Of a DNA stretch of 64,000 nt, positions 53,901 through 61,958 are shown in pieces; position 1 is the stretch's first letter; the number at the start of each line of letters is the position of its first letter. The position numbers and the translations under genes were made by a program. Location: contig CAKNLK010000002.1 in NCBI GenBank assembly GCA_930989535.1, positions 1-64,000 on the forward strand, given 5' to 3'. The notes below the pieces were generated by a model. It saw only the letters and a program-made list of their open reading frames with translations. It ran no database searches and had not been told where the DNA came from. Source of the DNA: an uncultured Clostridia bacterium (GTDB taxonomy: Bacteria; Bacillota; Clostridia; Christensenellales; Borkfalkiaceae).

Positions 53901-54424
53901 ACCCCGCCCTCCTTTTGCAGAAATGCTTTGAGCTTTTTCAATGCTTCGTTGTTTTTCCAGGTCACCGTGCCGATGGGGATGCCGAGCATCTGCGCGACCT
54001 CCCGCCGCTTGTAGCCGGAAACCTGGCAGAGCATGAGTATCTCGTACTCGTCCTCCGCCAAAATTTTGGCGGCCGTGTCGAAGATGTAGGGGAGTTCCGT
54101 CTCGCTTGCGCCGTATTTGTAGGCGTCCGCCTCGAAATCGGTGCTGACCTCCCGCCTCGCCCGCTTGACGTGGTTGCGTGCGAGGTTCTTTCCGATTACC
54201 GTCAGCCAACCGATAAAGTTTGTTCCCGCCGCATAGGAATCGAGCGCGCGGATTGCCCTCACATACGTCTCCTGCAAAATGTCCTCGGCGTACATCTTGT
54301 CGCGCACGATATAGAGGACGGCGAAGTAGACGGAGCGGTTGGTCTTTTCATAGATATAGTCGAACGCGCGGGTGTTTCCCTCTTTCAGTTCGGCGATTTT
54401 CCTCTCGAGTTTTTCTTCGTTCAT
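53897..54424 (-). CDS. ECF RNA polymerase sigma factor
   Basis: A 175-residue extracytoplasmic-function sigma. Region 2 has AEDILQETYVRAIRALDSYAAGTNFIGWLTVIGKNLARNHVKRARR (about 45-92). Region 4 has EYEILMLCQVSGYKRREVAQMLGIPIGTVTWKNNEALKKLKAFL (about 128-170). Regions 1 and 3 are absent, as expected. It is cotranscribed with its membrane partner, and its own promoter resembles that of the nearby lipoprotein gene, implying autoregulation. The inducing signal is unknown, probably envelope-related. Confidence 0.93.
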
Positions 54425-54439
54425 ACGCTCCCGTATAAA

Positions 54440-54468
54440 TATAACAATGGAAAAAGCTGTTTTGTTGG
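54440..54468 (-). promoter_or_regulatory. ECF-type autoregulated promoter of the sigma operon
   Basis: On the - strand CCAACAA (54468-54462), 15 bp, TGTTATA (54446-54440), 16 nt before the sigma gene ATG. Only one other such pair was noticed in the window (52544-52572). The AAC in the upstream box is typical of ECF -35 elements. Confidence 0.72.
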
Positions 54469-54503
54469 TAAAACCGCAAATATTTTTTGCCCGGGTTTAA
54501 AAA

Positions 54504-54527
54504 CTCCCCGCGCATTCGCGCGGGGAG
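54504..54527 (-). terminator. Terminator of the 54.5-55.5 kb lipoprotein gene
   Basis: CTCCCCGCG (54504-54512) pairs with CGCGGGGAG (54519-54527); an A tract just before it on the + strand gives a T run on the - strand. Confidence 0.8.
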
Positions 54528-54544
54528 CTGTATTTCCGTGGCGA

Positions 54545-55489
54545 TTACGCCTGTTCCTGATACGAATTCAAATCGTCCGGAAGTTCGGGGATTTCGGCGG
54601 AAATTTTGATAGACGCCGTTCCCGTTGCGGAAAATTCTATCGTCTGCGCCTCTTCGGTATCCGATGCGGGGATTTTGATGGCTCCCGCAATATCGATATT
54701 GGCTGCCGCCTGCGCAAAAGTTCCGTCCTTGTCGATGTACAGGTACACTTCGAGCACGTTGCTCGTAAAGGTAACGGGCGCGCTTTCCGCCGTCGAGCCG
54801 CCGAGTATCTCCGCAAGGACGGCTTTGAACGTCTCTTCCGTGGCGCTGATTTTGAGTTTCGTGCCGGAGGAGAGATCCGCCTCCACTTTCAGGGACAATT
54901 CCGCTGCGGCCTGCTGCAAAATTGCGGCAATTTCTGCGGAGGGCGCCGTTTCCGTTCCGAGCGAGCCTTCGGCGGCGAACGTCGCCGTTCCGCCCGTCAG
55001 TCCCCCGAACAGGGAGGAGATATTGAATTTGATTTTGCTCTCCGCGGCGGCTTCCTCGCCCGGCGTCTTTATCGAACCGCCGAAGTAGAAGTACTGCGCG
55101 TCGTTGTACACGTTGCCTTCGAGGCTGATGTTGTCGTTCTCGCTGCCCTCGGGCGCGGTAAAGGAAAAGTTGACGGAACCCGCCCCGCCGATCGCTTCGG
55201 CGCTCATTCCGAACTTGTATTCGGCGTCCCCGCCGGCGGAGATGTTCTCGTCTCCGTTGACGGCGGAAAATTCAAAGCCCGCCGTTGCTTCAAAGCCGAA
55301 ATTCCAATCTTCCTGCTCCATGTCGCCGAACATGGTCTGCGCGTCGAGCGCTTCGGAAATTGCTGTCCAATCCTCCTCGGTTACCTCGCTGTAATTGCCT
55401 GAGATAGTTCCTTCCTTCGAGCAGCCGGCAAACATTGCCAGCCCGAGCGCCAGAATACAGGCGAGCAGTGCTGATAAAAATTTTTTCAT
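54545..55489 (-). CDS. Lipoprotein of unknown function
   Basis: A 314-residue secreted protein. Signal peptide MKKFLSALLACILALGLAMF with lipobox FAGC (Cys about 23), then an acidic, Ala/Gly/Ser-rich, beta-strand-like mature domain containing amphipathic repeats (for example KIKFNISSLFGGLTGGTATF and LSLKVEADLSSGTKLKI). The pattern resembles LolA/LppX-like lipid-binding folds only loosely, so no family is claimed. AAAGGAGG precedes ATG 55489. It has a separate housekeeping promoter, unlike its ECF-linked neighbours. Confidence 0.78.
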   Translation of the reverse strand: MKKFLSALLACILALGLAMFAGCSKEGTISGNYSEVTEEDWTAISEALDAQTMFGDMEQEDWNFGFEATAGFEFSAVNGDENISAGGDAEYKFGMSAEAIGGAGSVNFSFTAPEGSENDNISLEGNVYNDAQYFYFGGSIKTPGEEAAAESKIKFNISSLFGGLTGGTATFAAEGSLGTETAPSAEIAAILQQAAAELSLKVEADLSSGTKLKISATEETFKAVLAEILGGSTAESAPVTFTSNVLEVYLYIDKDGTFAQAAANIDIAGAIKIPASDTEEAQTIEFSATGTASIKISAEIPELPDDLNSYQEQA

Positions 55490-55533
55490 CTTCCCTCCTT
55501 TTGCGGCGCAATTGCCGCTGTATTGATACATTT

Positions 55534-55562
55534 ATTATAGTCTATATATTAGAATTTGTCAA
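55534..55562 (-). promoter_or_regulatory. Sigma-A promoter of the 54.5 kb lipoprotein gene
   Basis: On the - strand TTGACA (55562-55557) and TATAAT (55539-55534), 17-bp spacing, both consensus. Confidence 0.85.
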
Positions 55563-55617
55563 TAGCGCGCTCAAAATTTCAATGCGGTGTAAAGGAACCG
55601 GAGGATTCAAAGCGGCT

Positions 55618-56373
55618 TTATTCGTCCGCGAGCACATCCTGCATATTGTATTTTCCGGCGGGCTTGCCGCACATAAATTTCGCCGCCTTTACCGCGCCCG
55701 CCGCGAACACCTTTTTGCTCCGCGCGCTGTGCGAAATGGTTATGATTTCGTCCTCGCCCGCGAACATCACCTCGTGCTCGCCGACGATGTTGCCGCCGCG
55801 CACCGCGTGGATGCCGATTTCCGCCTTTTTGCGCGCGCCGCACATGCCTTCGCGCCCGTAGACGTATTCTTTTTCGCCGCCGAACGCCTCGTTCACGCTC
55901 TCGGCGAGCATGAACGCCGTGCCCGAGGGGGCGTCCTTTTTCAGGTTGTGGTGCCGCTCGATGATTTCCACGTCGAACTTTTCGCCGAGCACCTCCGCCG
56001 CTTCTCGGACGAGCTTTTGCAGCAGGTTGATGCCCACGGAGAGGTTCGCCGTCTTAAACAGGGGGATCTCCTTCGCCGCTTCCTCGATTTGCTTGAGCTG
56101 CGCGTCGCTGTAGCCGGTCGCCGCGAGGATGATTGCCGCGCCCGTGCGCTTTGCATAGGCGAGCACGTTGTCGAGGTTTGCCGCGCTGGAAAAGTCGATT
56201 ACCACGTCCGCCTTTTCCGCCTTGTCGAACCCCGCGTGTACGGGAACGCCGCACAGCTCTCCCTCCTGCAAATCGACGCCGCCCACGCACTCCGTGTCCG
56301 CGTCTTCGCGTACGAGTTCGAGTACGTTCCTGCCCATATGTCCCAGAATGCCGCTGATTAAAATTTGTACCAT
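55618..56373 (-). CDS. dapB: 4-Hydroxy-tetrahydrodipicolinate reductase
   Basis: A 251-residue NAD(P)H enzyme of the lysine/diaminopimelate pathway. Motifs: ISGILGHMGRNVLELV (nucleotide loop), DFSSAANL, the catalytic EIIERHHNLKKDAPSGTA (about 137-154) and VRGGNIVGEHEVMF. Full length for the family. ATG 56373 follows AAAAGGAGC. It is last of asd-dapA-dapB. The product supplies both lysine and peptidoglycan. Confidence 0.95.
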   Translation of the reverse strand: MVQILISGILGHMGRNVLELVREDADTECVGGVDLQEGELCGVPVHAGFDKAEKADVVIDFSSAANLDNVLAYAKRTGAAIILAATGYSDAQLKQIEEAAKEIPLFKTANLSVGINLLQKLVREAAEVLGEKFDVEIIERHHNLKKDAPSGTAFMLAESVNEAFGGEKEYVYGREGMCGARKKAEIGIHAVRGGNIVGEHEVMFAGEDEIITISHSARSKKVFAAGAVKAAKFMCGKPAGKYNMQDVLADE

Positions 56374-56479
56374 ATCGCTCCTTTTGCCGCAATTTTTGCG
56401 GACGTAATTCAATTTTTGCGCCTGTTTTGCGCCTTTTTCGGCAAAGAGCCGAGCAAAACAGCCCGGCTCTGCGCGTTTT

Positions 56480-57373
56480 TTACGCCTGAATTTTCAAACC
56501 GAAATCGGAGAGCGCCTTGCGCACGATTTCCTTATGCGCGGGCTCCAGCTCGGTGAGCGGCGGGCGGGGGATTCCTCCGTCCAAGCCAATCATATCGGCG
56601 GCTGCCTTTGCGGGAATGGGGTTGACTTCGACGAACATCGCGTCGATGACGGGCAGCATTCTGTCCTGAATCTCGTTTGCCGCGGCAAGGTCGCCCGCTT
56701 TCACGAAGTCGTACAGCGCCTTCGTCTCCTTGGGGATGATGTTGGATGCGACGGAAATCAGCCCCGCCCCGCCGATGGCGAGGATGGGCAGGTTCAGGTT
56801 GTCGTCGCCCGAATACAAATCGCACCTGCCGCGGATGCGCCGCGCCGTCTCGCAGATTTGCTCCATATTGCCGCACGCTTCCTTGATTCCCGCGATATTT
56901 TTGAGCGAAGCGATGCGCTCCATCGTCGCGGGCAGGATGTTCACGCCCGTGCGCGGGGGCACGTTGTAGCAGATGATGGGGATATTCACCGCTTCGGAAA
57001 CGGCCTTATAGTATTCGTAAATGCCGTTCTGGGTGCATTTGTTGTAGTAGGGGGTAACGACGAGCAGGCCGTCCGCGCCGAACGCCTCCGCCTTTTTGCT
57101 CGCTTCCACCGCGTGCGCGGTGCTGTTGGAGCCGCTCCCGAACACGATTTTCGCGCGCCCCGCGATTTTTTCGACGGAAAAGCGCATCACATCTTCCTTT
57201 TCCGCCTCGCTCATGGTCGCGGGTTCGCCCGTCGTGCCCAGAATCACGAGCGCGTCGGTGCCGTTTTCGATTTGAAACTCAATCATTCTCCCGAACGCGT
57301 CGAAGTTGACCTTCCCGTCCTTGCCGAACGGCGTAATCATTGCGGTCGCCGTTCCGTTGAAGAAATTCAGCAT
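56480..57373 (-). CDS. dapA: 4-Hydroxy-tetrahydrodipicolinate synthase
   Basis: A 297-residue TIM-barrel lyase condensing aspartate semialdehyde and pyruvate. Motifs: TPFGKDGKVNFDAF, GTTGEPATMSEAEK (about 45-58), VVTPYYNKCTQNGIYEYYKAV, YNVPPRTGVN (catalytic Tyr) and IAGIKEACGN (Schiff-base Lys about 163). All catalytic residues are visible. The start 57373 is preceded by GAGGGAGAAAG. It lies 116 nt from asd, under the same lysine riboswitch. Confidence 0.95.
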   Translation of the reverse strand: MLNFFNGTATAMITPFGKDGKVNFDAFGRMIEFQIENGTDALVILGTTGEPATMSEAEKEDVMRFSVEKIAGRAKIVFGSGSNSTAHAVEASKKAEAFGADGLLVVTPYYNKCTQNGIYEYYKAVSEAVNIPIICYNVPPRTGVNILPATMERIASLKNIAGIKEACGNMEQICETARRIRGRCDLYSGDDNLNLPILAIGGAGLISVASNIIPKETKALYDFVKAGDLAAANEIQDRMLPVIDAMFVEVNPIPAKAAADMIGLDGGIPRPPLTELEPAHKEIVRKALSDFGLKIQA

Positions 57374-57489
57374 GAAACTTTCTCCCTCAAAATTTGAAAA
57401 TTTGCCGCCCGCCGCCGTGCGCCGTAGGGGCGATGACGGGGGCTGGTTACTATACTATCGTATGCCGGCAGCGGCAAAGCCGCGCCGCT

Positions 57490-58569
57490 TCAGCCGAGGT
57501 ATCCCTTCGCCGCGAGCAGCTCCGCCATGAGCACCGCGCCGCCGGCCGCGCCGCGCAGCGTGTTGTGGGAAAGGCACACGAACTTATAATCGAACACGAT
57601 GTCCTCGCGCAGGCGCCCCACCGAAACGGCCATGCCGTTTTCGAGCATGCGGTCGAGTTTGGCCTGCGGGCGGTTGTCCTCCTCGAAATAGTGGAGGAAC
57701 TGTTTGGGCGCGGAGGGGAGGTTCAGCCTCTGCGGCTCACCCGAAAACTCCGCCCAAGCCTGCAAAATTTCCTCTTTGGAGGGCTTTTTGTCGAAGGATA
57801 CGAACACCGAAGCGGTGTGTCCGTCGGATACGGGCACGCGCAGGCATTGCGCCGTGATTTTCGGGCTGTCCGTGCAGGCGATTTCGCCGTTTTCGATATG
57901 CCCCCAGATTTTCAGCGGTTCGCGCTCGGATTTCTCCTCCTCGCCGCCGATGTAGGGGATGATGTTGTCCAGAATTTCGGGCATGCGCTCGAACGTCTTG
58001 CCCGCGCCGCTGATTGCCTGGTAGGTGGATACGGCCACTTTGGAAACGCCGTACTTCATTAGGGGATGCAGGGCGGGAACGTAGCTCTGCAGCGAGCAGT
58101 TGCTCTTGACGGCGATGAAGCCGCGCTTCGTGCCCAGCCGCTTTCTCTGCGCGGGGATGATCTCCGCGTGCTGCGGGTTGATCTCGGGGATGATCATGGG
58201 TACGTCGGGCGTGAAGCGGTGCGCCGAGTTGTTGGAGATGACGGGCACCTCCGCCTTTGCGTACTTCTCTTCGAGCGCCTTGATTTCGTCCTTTTTCATA
58301 TTGACGGCGCAGAACACGAAATCGACCATGCCCGCAATTTTATCGATGTCCTTTTCCGCGTCGAGCACGACCATATCCGCGAACTTTTCGGGGATGGGGG
58401 AAGTCATGGCCCAGCGCCCCGCCACGGCGTCGCGGTACTTTTTGCCCGCGGAAGAGGGGGATGCGGCGAGCGCCGCAACGCGGAACCAGGGGTGGTTTTC
58501 GAGGAGCAGGCTGAACCGCTGGCCCACCATGCCCGTTGCGCCGATGATGGCGACGTTGTACTGTTTCAT
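57490..58569 (-). CDS. asd: Aspartate-semialdehyde dehydrogenase, archaeal/fungal type
   Basis: A 359-residue enzyme making aspartate semialdehyde. Motifs: IIGATGMVGQRF (about 7-18), SNNSAHR, AVKSNCSLQSYVPAL with the catalytic Cys (about 155), STYQAISGAGKTF, and HTASVFV in the later domain. The S-N-C-S-L-Q pattern and length mark the archaeal/yeast-like subfamily, not the E. coli-type. CAGGAG precedes ATG 58569. It is controlled by the upstream L-box. Confidence 0.92.
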   Translation of the reverse strand: MKQYNVAIIGATGMVGQRFSLLLENHPWFRVAALAASPSSAGKKYRDAVAGRWAMTSPIPEKFADMVVLDAEKDIDKIAGMVDFVFCAVNMKKDEIKALEEKYAKAEVPVISNNSAHRFTPDVPMIIPEINPQHAEIIPAQRKRLGTKRGFIAVKSNCSLQSYVPALHPLMKYGVSKVAVSTYQAISGAGKTFERMPEILDNIIPYIGGEEEKSEREPLKIWGHIENGEIACTDSPKITAQCLRVPVSDGHTASVFVSFDKKPSKEEILQAWAEFSGEPQRLNLPSAPKQFLHYFEEDNRPQAKLDRMLENGMAVSVGRLREDIVFDYKFVCLSHNTLRGAAGGAVLMAELLAAKGYLG

Positions 58570-58615
58570 ATCGTATCTCCTGTAAGGTGAAAATTTTTTG
58601 CGCCGGTAAAGAAAG

Positions 58616-58640
58616 GCGCGGCGCCGAAAGGGCGCCGCGC
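58616..58640 (-). terminator. Riboswitch-linked terminator before asd
   Basis: GCGCGGCGCC (58616-58625) pairs with GGCGCCGCGC (58631-58640) with a 5-nt loop. On the - strand it is followed by ctttcttt. It lies between the lysine aptamer and asd, and so is the likely expression platform. Confidence 0.75.
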
Positions 58641-58689
58641 GCGGAACATCGGGGAATGCCTTGCCGCCCGTGCGGGGCGGGGGATTCTC

Positions 58690-58860
58690 GCTAAAATAGT
58701 GCTCCACGCTGCGGTGACAGTCGCGCGGGTATTCTCCCGTGCGCCCGGCGGCAGCGCTGGCGGCGGCGCTGTGCCTCGGCGGGGATGCCCTTTTTTTCCG
58801 CCGGGAATGCCGCTCCCCGATGCGGCGGAAATACTCATGCTCGCCCGCTCCTCTATTCAG
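58690..58860 (-). promoter_or_regulatory. Lysine riboswitch (L box)
   Basis: On the - strand the RNA shows AGAGGAGCG (58854-58846), then GAGTAT, AAAGGG..., CGCCGAGGC, GACTGTCA and GTGGAGCACTAT (ending about 58694). This is the conserved order of the lysine aptamer (AGAGGUGCG, GAGUAU, AAAGGG, CGCCGAAGC, CUGUCA, UGGAG-GCUAU). It starts at the expected transcription start and precedes a terminator and asd, so lysine should shut off asd-dapA-dapB. Confidence 0.92.
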
Positions 58861-58867
58861 CATAGAA

Positions 58868-58896
58868 ATTTTACCATACAAACGCGCAAATGTCAA
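58868..58896 (-). promoter_or_regulatory. Promoter of the riboswitch-asd-dapA-dapB operon
   Basis: On the - strand TTGACA (58896-58891) and TAAAAT (58873-58868), 17-bp spacing; the aptamer begins about 8-14 nt downstream. Confidence 0.85.
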
Positions 58897-58928
58897 AGAA
58901 TTTTTTTGCTTCCGGCGTGATATTTTAA

Positions 58929-58957
58929 TTGAAATATTTTCCGTTTTATAGTAGAAT
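58929..58957 (+). promoter_or_regulatory. Promoter of the membrane protein-methyltransferase unit
   Basis: TTGAAA (58929-58934) and TAGAAT (58952-58957), 17-bp spacing, 48 nt before ATG 59006; divergent from the asd promoter. Confidence 0.65.
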
Positions 58958-59005
58958 ATAAGATAACGAATGTTGCGGGGAGTCCCGCACGAAAACGGAG
59001 GAACT

Positions 59006-60301
59006 ATGGCCCAAGGCGAAAAGAAAGGTTTCATTGCCAGGATGCTCGAAGGAAAGGAGCGCGACGAAAACTATGCCAGGAGCACGCTCCCGTCCAACCG
59101 CTGGGCGCTCTTTTGGGATATATTTAAGGGCAGGTTCAGCAAGCTCGTCATTGTAAACCTTTTGATGCTCATATTCTTTATCCCCATGATTGCCGTAATT
59201 ATATTCCGCTATGTGTATACTACGGTGCAGGGCGTATCCATGCCCTTTGCGAGCTGGGTAGGCACCGGCTACACGCCGCTTCCCAACCTTGTCGGCGTGC
59301 CGCAGCAGGTCGTGCTATCCACCAATATCCAGTTCGGCGCGCTCATGCTCGTGGCGGCGCTCATTGCGGCGGTGGGTATCGCGGGCGGCATCTACGTCAT
59401 CCGCAACATGGTCTGGACAGAGGGCATCTTCGTCGCGAACGACTTTTGGCGCGGCATCAAAATCAACATCGTCATCGTGCTGCAGTCCACCATGTTTTAC
59501 GGGGTGATGCTGTACCTGTTCACCATTTCCATCAACTGGGCGAGCTATATGAACGCGAGCGGGACGGGGAACGACGTCCTGAACAGCATCTCCATCGCCG
59601 TATCGTATATAGCGATTGCAATCGTCACGCTCATGTACCTGTGGATGCTGTCGATGGGCGGCAACTATAAACTGAAGTTTTTCCAGCTTTTGAAAAATTC
59701 CTTCCTGATGACCTTCGGGCTGATCTTCCAGAACGTATTCTTCGCGGTATTGATGGCGATTCCGGCAATTTTGCTGTTGCTCGGCTCCTTCTTCCAAATC
59801 GTGGGCATTTTCCTGCTTGTCTTAATCGGGCTTTCGTATATGCTCCTCGTCTGGTTCAACTACTCGCAGTGGGCGTTCGATAAATTCTTCGAATCCAAGC
59901 GCGAGGGCGGCAAGGTCAACCGCGGCATCTATGCCAAGGTGGGCAAGGGCGGAGAACAGAGCAAAGCCGTGCAGGAATATCAGGCCAACCTCGAGGCGGC
60001 GCTGAGCGTCAAATCCGACCTTTCATCCCGTCCCATCAAGCCGATTACCGACGATTTGAAGGTATACGAGCTGCCCGAGTCCTATTCCCGCGAAGACCTC
60101 ATGAAGCTGCGCGAATCCAAGAACAAGATTATCGAGGATACCGAGCAGTACGCCGAAGAGCACAAGGATGACGAAAAATATGTCGTCTATAACGCGCAGT
60201 TCGATAAGAAAGAGGAGGAAGAAGCCGGCGACAAGGGCAAGAAAAAGAAGAAATCCAAAAAATCGGACGCGAAGGACGAAGGCGAGGACGCGCAGGAATG
60301 A
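59006..60301 (+). CDS. Multi-pass membrane protein with long charged tail (possibly DUF624/YesL-like)
   Basis: A 431-residue protein. A cytoplasmic N-terminus leads into six or so membrane helices (about 45-300), starting with LFWDIFKGRFSKLVIVNLLMLIFFIPMI, which loosely resembles YesL/DUF624 proteins. The C-terminal 130 residues are cytoplasmic and strongly charged, ending in a Lys-rich run (KGKKKKKSKKSD). CGGAGGAAC precedes ATG 59006. It overlaps the methyltransferase gene by 4 nt. Function unknown; the family call is tentative. Confidence 0.72.
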   Translation: MAQGEKKGFIARMLEGKERDENYARSTLPSNRWALFWDIFKGRFSKLVIVNLLMLIFFIPMIAVIIFRYVYTTVQGVSMPFASWVGTGYTPLPNLVGVPQQVVLSTNIQFGALMLVAALIAAVGIAGGIYVIRNMVWTEGIFVANDFWRGIKINIVIVLQSTMFYGVMLYLFTISINWASYMNASGTGNDVLNSISIAVSYIAIAIVTLMYLWMLSMGGNYKLKFFQLLKNSFLMTFGLIFQNVFFAVLMAIPAILLLLGSFFQIVGIFLLVLIGLSYMLLVWFNYSQWAFDKFFESKREGGKVNRGIYAKVGKGGEQSKAVQEYQANLEAALSVKSDLSSRPIKPITDDLKVYELPESYSREDLMKLRESKNKIIEDTEQYAEEHKDDEKYVVYNAQFDKKEEEEAGDKGKKKKKSKKSDAKDEGEDAQE

Positions 60302-61032
60302 ACCAAGCGTATGCCGGCCTTGCCGACTGGTTTGAATATCTCAATTCCGACTGCGACTATGATTCATGGTCGCAGTACTTATATGAGCGCCTCCGCTCGC
60401 TCGGCGTTGCGGGTGGCAGGGGGCTGGAAATCGGCTGCGGCAGCGGCCGTTTCTGCCGCGACTTTGCCCGCCGCGGCTTCGACATGACGGGTTACGACGT
60501 CAGCCCCGCTATGCTCGCCAAGGCGGAACAGCTCTCCGCAAAGGAGGGAGTGTTCCCGCATTATATCCTTTCCGACGCGCGGAAAATCAAGACGCTCGGC
60601 GGCAGGGCGGACTTCGCTCTGTGCGTCAACGACTGCGTCAACTACCTCCCGCAGGCGGATATTCCCCGCTTTTTCGCGCGCGTCGCGGGCTGTCTGAAAA
60701 AGGGCGGGACGTTCCTGTTCGACGTGTCCTCGGCGTACAAACTGCGCGAGGTTTTGGGGAACAATTCCTTCTGCGAGGACAGGGAGGAGGTCGCCTACAT
60801 GTGGTTCAACACGCTGCATGCCGACCGCGTCGAAATGGATTTCACTCTGTTCGTGCGCGGAGAGGACGGGCGCTTTTCCCGCGAGGACGAGCGGCACGTG
60901 CAGTACATTCACGAGGAAGACGATTTGCGCCGCGCGGCGGAGGGGGCGGGGTTTTCCGTCCGCGCCGTCGAGGGCGCTTTGGGCGATGATGCCGATACCA
61001 TGCGGCAAAACTTTCTGTGCGTGCGGGAATAG
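60298..61032 (+). CDS. Class I SAM-dependent methyltransferase
   Basis: A 244-residue Rossmann methyltransferase. Motif I GLEIGCGSGRFCRDFARRG (about 43-61), motif II GYDVSP, motif IV DFALCVNDCVNYL and FLFDVSS. The substrate is unknown. It is coupled to the membrane protein gene (ATGA) and followed by hslO after 29 nt. Confidence 0.88.
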   Translation: MNQAYAGLADWFEYLNSDCDYDSWSQYLYERLRSLGVAGGRGLEIGCGSGRFCRDFARRGFDMTGYDVSPAMLAKAEQLSAKEGVFPHYILSDARKIKTLGGRADFALCVNDCVNYLPQADIPRFFARVAGCLKKGGTFLFDVSSAYKLREVLGNNSFCEDREEVAYMWFNTLHADRVEMDFTLFVRGEDGRFSREDERHVQYIHEEDDLRRAAEGAGFSVRAVEGALGDDADTMRQNFLCVRE

Positions 61033-61061
61033 CCCGCGCGCCGGCAGAATAGGAGTTATCT

Positions 61062-61946
61062 ATGAAAAAAGAGGACGCGCTTCTGCGCGGTTTGGTATAC
61101 AACGACGAAGTATCCGTCTGCGTGGCGGACACGACGCAGCTCATCAACGAGGCGATTCGCATCCACGATTTGTCCGCCCTTTCGGCGGCGGCATTGGGCA
61201 GAACGCTCACCGCTGCGGCGTATATGTGCTCTTCCCTCAAGGAGGAGCGGGGCGCGCTGTCCGTCACCGTCAAGGGCGGCGGCGTCGGCGGCAACATCTA
61301 CGTCAGCGGCGATAAGGCTCTGCACATGCGCGGCTACATCGAAAATCCGCACGCCGAGCTTCCGCCCAACGCGCTCGGCAAGCTCGACGTGGGCGGCTGC
61401 GTCGGAAAGGACGGCTATATCTCGGTCGTGCGCGACGACGGCGACAACGTGCCCTTCGTCGGGACGACGGAGCTGGTCAGCGGGGAAATCGGCGAGGATT
61501 TTGCGGCGTATTTCGCGTACAGCGAGCAGATTCCGACGGCTGTCGCCGTGGGGGTAAAAATCGGCACGGACGGAACCTGCCTGGGCGCGGGCGGCGTGTT
61601 TTTGCAGCCGCTTCCCGGCGCGAGCGAGGAGAGCATCCGGAAAGCGGAGGAAATCATCGGGAAATTTTCCGCCGTCAGTTCGCTCATGGAGCGGATGACG
61701 GCGCAGGAATTGCTCGAGGAGTGCTTCGGCGCGGTTAAATTTTACACTTTAAAACCCGCATATAAGTGCAGTTGCAGCAGAAATTATATAGAGGGGATAC
61801 TCGCGGCGATGGGGGAAAAGGAGCTGCGCTCCATCCTCGAAGAGCAGGGCGAAATCTCCGTTTACTGCCACTATTGCAATACCGACTACAAATTTTCCGC
61901 GCAGGAAGTGGAAGATCTGATAACCCGCATGCGCGGCGATACATAA
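61062..61946 (+). CDS. hslO: Redox-regulated chaperone Hsp33
   Basis: A 294-residue holdase activated by oxidation. The N-terminal domain has ALGRTLTAAAYM and VGGNIYVSGDKALHMRGYIENP; FVGTTELVSGEIGEDFAAYFAYSEQIPTAV is characteristic. The C-terminal zinc switch is CSC...CHYC (CxC and CxxC, about 239 and 269), so redox control is intact. TAGGAGTT precedes ATG 61062. Confidence 0.95.
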   Translation: MKKEDALLRGLVYNDEVSVCVADTTQLINEAIRIHDLSALSAAALGRTLTAAAYMCSSLKEERGALSVTVKGGGVGGNIYVSGDKALHMRGYIENPHAELPPNALGKLDVGGCVGKDGYISVVRDDGDNVPFVGTTELVSGEIGEDFAAYFAYSEQIPTAVAVGVKIGTDGTCLGAGGVFLQPLPGASEESIRKAEEIIGKFSAVSSLMERMTAQELLEECFGAVKFYTLKPAYKCSCSRNYIEGILAAMGEKELRSILEEQGEISVYCHYCNTDYKFSAQEVEDLITRMRGDT

Positions 61947-61958
61947 TTGAGGTCACGA

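Noticed and set aside
57490..57520. Another copy of the structured element, from the string agccgaggtatcc
   Set aside because: Only a short match inside the asd coding end; no stems around it pair.
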